From Campylobacteraceae bacterium (GTDB lineage Bacteria; Campylobacterota; Campylobacteria; Campylobacterales; Sulfurovaceae): 9,267 nt of DNA. How positions within the stretch are numbered: position 1 is the first letter of the stretch; each line of letters opens with the position of its first letter. The stretch covers positions 1 through 9,267 of the forward strand of contig JAMOSL010000114.1 of the NCBI GenBank assembly GCA_027063105.1. Direction: 5' to 3'. Of the stretch, positions 5,627 through 9,267 are shown one piece after another. A model generated the notes under the pieces. That model was not told the origin of the DNA, did not search any database, and was given only the letters and a program-made list of their open reading frames with translations. Position numbers and translations under genes: made by a program.

Positions 5627-7723
5627 ATGAAAAAAATATTATTATCTATATTTTTAATATTATCAACTCTATTAGACGCTTCTTATTCTAAAAAATATAA
5701 CAATAGAAAACCTATTGATTTCTCTATGACTATTAGTGGAGGAGTTAGTTTAGGTGCATATCAAGCTGGTTATAACTGGGCAATTATAAAAATGCTTTCT
5801 CAAATGAAAGAGTTGAGTCCTTACTTGAATCCAACTCTCCGTTCTATATCAGGAGCATCAGCTGGTTCTATTAATGCACTTTTGGCATCCGTATATTGGT
5901 GTCAAAATCCTAAGATTAATCTTAAAAATAGTGTTGATAATAACTTATTTTTTGATACTTGGGTAAATTTAGGTATAGAAGATTTAATAATAGAAGGTCA
6001 TGATAAAGATAATCAAAGTACATTATTTACAAGAAAGGCTTTATATAAAAAAGCTGATAATTTAATGGCTCATATGAATAAACCGATATATAAAAAGGGA
6101 TGTGAAGTTCCTATTGGTTTTTCTGTTACAAAAGCAACTCCAATCGTAGAAGAGTTTCAAGGTATTAAGATTAGAAATCAACACTTTTCTGTACCGTTTA
6201 CTTTAAAAGAAAAAAATGGTAAACTTAGAATAGAAAATAGAAAAATGGCTTCTAGTACAGATTTTTTTATCTCTATTCCGAATATTGAAAAAGATTATAA
6301 AAAAATTACAGATGTATTATTTGCCTCTTCAGCATTTCCTGGTGCATTTCAACAGGTAAAATTATATTATAAATATAAAAATAAACTTCGTTCTAGTTAT
6401 TTTATTGATGGTGGAGCTTATGATAATATTCCACTTCAATTAGCAACAGAGCTTAACCCTGCTTCTAAATTATTTGTTTTTATGGATCCTAATAATATGC
6501 GTAAAGAGAAAGAGATGACAGAAAAAGAGGAAAATGAAGAAAAGCCAGTTGGTTTTTTAACATCAAGTGCATCTCCACTTAGTAGTGCTGTTGAGATTTT
6601 TCAGCAGATGAAACTATACGAAGCTATAAATAAATATTTTAAAAATGATTCATCAATGAAACTTATACTTTCATCTCGTTATCATCCCATAACAGCTGGT
6701 TTCTTAGAGCATTTTGGTGCATTTATGGATAGAAATTTTAGAATGTATGATTATAATGTTGGTGTATATGATGCAATTTATCATTTGGCAACATCTTTAC
6801 ATAAGCAGAAACTTCATTTAGACAAATCTACACCTGATATTATGAACTTATTAGTTAAATATTTAGAAATAGATAAAAATAGAGAGGCTTTAACAGCTTA
6901 TAAATTCTTTTTATCTAAAGAATTTAATAAACCAAAGCCAAAAAATAAAAATAGATATGAAGCAATATATAATGCATTCGATATAGCACAGAGAGATAAA
7001 AAAAGATATTCTAATGAAAAATTTAAAGAATTTTTATCTAAATTAGATTTAAAATATCTTCCTCATCGTAAAAACTCATTCTTGTATTATGCTACTAAAA
7101 GCCCAGAAAATTGGTATAAAAAACCTATTCGTTATGTAGTAAATCGTATTACAACTCTAGAAAATGATAGAGCTAAGATTTATCCAGACTATCAATCAGT
7201 AGCTACGGCAATGAATTTTGGTGCTTGGGCAAGTAACTCATTCACAAATAATAAAGAGGGATGGGAATTTTTTCCTATTAATGCACCTTTTGATGAAGAT
7301 AAAGAGAGTTTAAGAACAGCTCTTAAATTTATGCCATCAGAATTTGCAATTGATACTGTAAACGGTGGACTTAGTTTAGGGTATGGAATATATTGGAAGC
7401 AAGATAGAGGATACATTAATGGTATTGAGATAAAACCGTCATATAACTTTAATGATACAGAAGGTGATTTTGTTAGAGCTGATATTAATGTTTTCAAGAA
7501 GTTGGGTGATACGATTAAATTAGGTGGTGGTCTAAGTGGATTTGGAAATATAGAAGATTCATTTTATGATAAGGAGACAGCTTATGGTCTCAATTTATAT
7601 GTAGATGTTTTGGATATATTTAGATTTACTTATGTCAGACGGCATGGAGGACTTGAGGATAATAACTATTTTTATTTAGGAATAGAAAATATACCTAGTC
7701 TATTTTATTGGTTATACCGTTAG
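5627..7723 (+). CDS. Exported patatin-like phospholipase with beta-rich C-terminal tail
   Basis: Product of 698 residues. A signal peptide is likely at 1-19 (KK, hydrophobic core, DAS). The patatin lipid-hydrolase domain spans about 31-290: oxyanion-hole loop SGGVSLGAYQAG (37-48), nucleophile Ser78 in GASAG, and the dyad aspartate Asp261 in DGGAYDN. It should cut acyl chains from phospholipids or related lipids. Residues about 290-310 are a charged Lys/Glu stretch, and about 320-520 are mostly helical. From about 575 to 698 the sequence alternates hydrophobic and polar residues in seven or eight short strands and ends in aromatic residues (LFYWLYR), like a small outer-membrane barrel. No POTRA domain is evident, unlike classical PlpD type Vd proteins. 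No Shine-Dalgarno precedes the ATG; the four-base gap after aspC suggests coupled translation. Enzyme class is firm; surface exposure is inference. Confidence 0.88.
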   Translation: MKKILLSIFLILSTLLDASYSKKYNNRKPIDFSMTISGGVSLGAYQAGYNWAIIKMLSQMKELSPYLNPTLRSISGASAGSINALLASVYWCQNPKINLKNSVDNNLFFDTWVNLGIEDLIIEGHDKDNQSTLFTRKALYKKADNLMAHMNKPIYKKGCEVPIGFSVTKATPIVEEFQGIKIRNQHFSVPFTLKEKNGKLRIENRKMASSTDFFISIPNIEKDYKKITDVLFASSAFPGAFQQVKLYYKYKNKLRSSYFIDGGAYDNIPLQLATELNPASKLFVFMDPNNMRKEKEMTEKEENEEKPVGFLTSSASPLSSAVEIFQQMKLYEAINKYFKNDSSMKLILSSRYHPITAGFLEHFGAFMDRNFRMYDYNVGVYDAIYHLATSLHKQKLHLDKSTPDIMNLLVKYLEIDKNREALTAYKFFLSKEFNKPKPKNKNRYEAIYNAFDIAQRDKKRYSNEKFKEFLSKLDLKYLPHRKNSFLYYATKSPENWYKKPIRYVVNRITTLENDRAKIYPDYQSVATAMNFGAWASNSFTNNKEGWEFFPINAPFDEDKESLRTALKFMPSEFAIDTVNGGLSLGYGIYWKQDRGYINGIEIKPSYNFNDTEGDFVRADINVFKKLGDTIKLGGGLSGFGNIEDSFYDKETAYGLNLYVDVLDIFRFTYVRRHGGLEDNNYFYLGIENIPSLFYWLYR

Positions 7724-7732
7724 GAGTATCTT

Positions 7733-8869
7733 ATGAGGCTTATATGTATATTTACAATATATTTTTTAATAATTACAAATATAAATGCAGAAAATTACCT
7801 TCTTAAACCAGAGGTAAATACATTTATTGATAATTTGAATAAAGATGTAAATATATCAAAAGAGTATTTAAATAAACTCTTTGAGAATGTAAAATACCAA
7901 CAGACAGCATTATCTTTTTATAATAAAGATATTAAACCTTTACCTGAAAAAAGGAGAAAAGGAAGAGGAGTCAAAAAATGTAGCACTAGATGTCTTGAGA
8001 CAGGTTCTTGGGATAGATATTCATTCAATATTCTTAAATCATCAAGAGTCAAAAGAGGTCGAGTATATATGAAAAAATATAAAAAGACTTTGGCTAAGGC
8101 ATATAAAAAATATGGTGTACCTGCTCAATATATAACTGCTATTATAGGAATAGAGAGTTACTATGGTGCGAATACAGGTAAATATCCCGTATTTGATACT
8201 CTATCCACTTTATCATTTGAACCCAATAGAAGAAATAATTTTTTTAAAAAAGAGTTAAGAGCCTTTTTAATTATGACCTATGAACAGAAGGTAAATCCTA
8301 GAGTAGTAAAAGGTTCATATGCTGGAGCTATTGGTTTGGGTCAATTTATGCCAACAAACTATAAAAAGTTAGCTATAGATTTTGATAAAAATGGAAAAGT
8401 AAGTTTAAATACTCATTCTGATGCTATTGGAAGTGTTGCACATTATCTAAAAAAAAGTGGTTGGAGAAAAGGTCAAGAGGTAGCAATCCCTGTTTCATAT
8501 TTTCATAAGAAATATACAGTTAAGCCAACAGGATTTAGACATAGGTATAAAAGAATAGAGCTTAGAGAATTAAGAAATAAAAGGGTTACAAAGTATAAAG
8601 GCGAGGTATATATTATAAAACTACAACGGTCAAAACGAGATGAATTATGGCTAGGAACAAAGAACTTTTATACTATAACAAGATATAATCATAGCGATTA
8701 TTATGCAATGGCAGTATACCAACTTGCTCAAAAGCTAATGGGGCGTAATATAACACAACCTTCTTCGTCTATTTCAGATAATCCATCAATTAAAATAATT
8801 GATATGGATACTTTTTTAGATTCACCATTAAAAAAATCAAGAGGTATAAAATTTATTATTGATTTATAA
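7733..8869 (+). CDS. mltB: MltB-family lytic murein transglycosylase
   Basis: Product of 378 residues. Residues 1-19 form a signal peptide (TNINA before Glu20); no lipobox cysteine is seen, so it is predicted soluble in the periplasm. The enzyme cleaves the MurNAc-GlcNAc bond of peptidoglycan with formation of a 1,6-anhydro end. Family marks in order: KYGVPAQYITAIIGIES (126-142) with catalytic Glu141, the TLSF motif at about 159-162, EPNRR, the GSYAGAIGLGQFMPTNY motif (194-210), a calcium-site-like DFDKNGKVSL (216-225), SDAIGSVAHYL (229-239) and the C-terminal NFYTITRYNHSDYYAMAVYQLA. A basic segment at about 72-92 with the pair Cys83 and Cys87 stands before the first conserved helix and seems extra relative to the family. 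The ribosome site TAGGAG overlaps the patatin stop, six bases before the ATG. Confidence 0.93.
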   Translation: MRLICIFTIYFLIITNINAENYLLKPEVNTFIDNLNKDVNISKEYLNKLFENVKYQQTALSFYNKDIKPLPEKRRKGRGVKKCSTRCLETGSWDRYSFNILKSSRVKRGRVYMKKYKKTLAKAYKKYGVPAQYITAIIGIESYYGANTGKYPVFDTLSTLSFEPNRRNNFFKKELRAFLIMTYEQKVNPRVVKGSYAGAIGLGQFMPTNYKKLAIDFDKNGKVSLNTHSDAIGSVAHYLKKSGWRKGQEVAIPVSYFHKKYTVKPTGFRHRYKRIELRELRNKRVTKYKGEVYIIKLQRSKRDELWLGTKNFYTITRYNHSDYYAMAVYQLAQKLMGRNITQPSSSISDNPSIKIIDMDTFLDSPLKKSRGIKFIIDL

Positions 8870-8891
8870 AATAATTTTAAGGATAATTACA

Positions 8892-9179
8892 ATGAAAGAT
8901 AAAATATCATATAGACTATTTATAATAGCTATATCATCAATAGTTGCAACATCATTTTCTATAGCAGATGAGTCATGTGTTTCTATTAAAGGCTGTGCTA
9001 AAAAAGTTTGTGAGGTCAAAAAACAGATAGAAATGGCTAAAAAATATGGCAATAATGATAAAATTAAAGGGCTTAATAAGGCTTTGTCGGAGATAAATGA
9101 TAATTGTGAAGACAAAGATATTATTTCAAAAATAAAAGAAGACTTGGAAGAAGAATCTAAAGAGCTGGAAGGGGTGTAA
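8892..9179 (+). CDS. Short DUF1090 (YqjC-like) exported protein
   Basis: Product of 95 residues when started at the ATG at 8892. This start is preferred because AAGGA (8879-8883) stands eight bases before it; an in-frame TTG at 8859 lies inside mltB and has no such site. Residues about 1-25 are a signal peptide (ATSFSIA before Asp26). The mature part follows the DUF1090 pattern: Cys29 near the new N-terminus, Lys-rich helix, AKKYGNNDKIKGLNKALSEI (49-68), Cys72, then a charged helix. It ends soon after that helix begins, so it is shorter than E. coli YqjC-like members and lacks the long second coiled-coil arm. Four cysteines (29, 35, 40, 72) could form disulfides in the periplasm. Function of the family is not known. 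It follows mltB by 22 bases and is probably the last gene of the operon. Confidence 0.75.
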   Translation: MKDKISYRLFIIAISSIVATSFSIADESCVSIKGCAKKVCEVKKQIEMAKKYGNNDKIKGLNKALSEINDNCEDKDIISKIKEDLEEESKELEGV

Positions 9180-9267
9180 CCTAAATAAAATAATAAATAA
9201 TAATTTTAATTTAAAACAATGATTCTAAATAAATATAATCTCACTAAAATATAAACTAAAAAGAGAT
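9180..9267. other. Gene-free AT-rich end with a possible promoter
   Basis: No open reading frame of note and no clear terminator hairpin are seen after the DUF1090 stop. A perfect TATAAT at 9234-9239 on the plus strand could be the -10 element of a gene beginning beyond the window, and the last bases AAAAAGAGAT could be the start of its leader. In DNA this AT-rich such a match can occur by chance. Confidence 0.3.

Noticed and set aside
7192..7497. Minus-strand reading frame of 101 codons
   Set aside because: Shadow of the patatin C-terminal region; no start signal, no recognisable family.
8859..8891. TTG at 8859 as start of the DUF1090 protein
   Set aside because: It would overlap mltB, has no ribosome site, and adds residues before a normal signal peptide; the ATG at 8892 has AAGGA at the right distance.
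8864..9115. Minus-strand reading frame of 83 codons
   Set aside because: Antisense to the DUF1090 gene, whose signal peptide and family pattern are clear; its hydrophobic look is a by-product of AT-rich complement.
9180..9267. Terminator after the DUF1090 gene
   Set aside because: Only weak AT palindromes such as TTTTAATTTAAAA are present, with no GC-containing stem and no T-run.
1..9267. CRISPR array, tRNA, rRNA, insertion sequence or defence island
   Set aside because: No regularly spaced repeats, no cloverleaf sequence with CCA end, no transposase or integrase motif, and no nuclease/helicase cluster were found on reading both strands.

Overview
The window is AT-rich (by eye around 30% G+C, not computed). 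Its gene set and protein style suggest a member of the Campylobacterota, for example a Sulfurimonas-, Sulfurovum- or Arcobacter-like bacterium. The indications are a short RuvX, a SPOR-like signal-sensing stub next to a receiver-rich signalling protein, compact gene spacing and TATAAT promoters without clear -35 boxes. The genus cannot be fixed from the sequence alone. It looks like chromosomal housekeeping and envelope territory. I see no transposase, phage gene, CRISPR array, tRNA or rRNA.

Region by region. (1) Positions 2-1749, + strand: the 3' part of a multi-domain two-component protein (two receiver domains, then an HPt-like domain that lacks the phospho-accepting histidine), overlapping by 4 nt a small exported protein with a SPOR-like domain and one C-terminal membrane helix. 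(2) 1746-2138, - strand: ruvX, tail-to-tail with the previous gene, with a promoter so close to its ATG that the message may be leaderless. (3) 2209-2913, + strand: a secreted LysM-NlpC/P60 peptidoglycan hydrolase. (4) 2918-4090, - strand: nhaA, a Na+/H+ antiporter with all key residues. (5) 4186-4380, + strand: a 64-residue acidic protein of unknown function, divergent from nhaA, whose stop codon lies inside a long inverted repeat (4366-4408). (6) 4450-9179, + strand: a likely four-gene operon of a class I aminotransferase (aspartate/prephenate type), an exported patatin-like phospholipase with a beta-rich C-terminus, an MltB-type lytic transglycosylase and a short DUF1090 (YqjC-like) exported protein. 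The last 88 bases hold no gene.

Taken together, three proteins (NlpC/P60, MltB, patatin) act on the cell wall or membrane lipids in the periplasm or outer membrane. NhaA handles Na+/pH, and the 5' pair looks like a signalling module. I do not see a convincing new defence or mobile system. The most unusual items are the histidine-less HPt domain with its detached SPOR-TM partner, the 19-bp inverted repeat between the small acidic gene and the aspC promoter, and the patatin with a predicted small beta-barrel tail.
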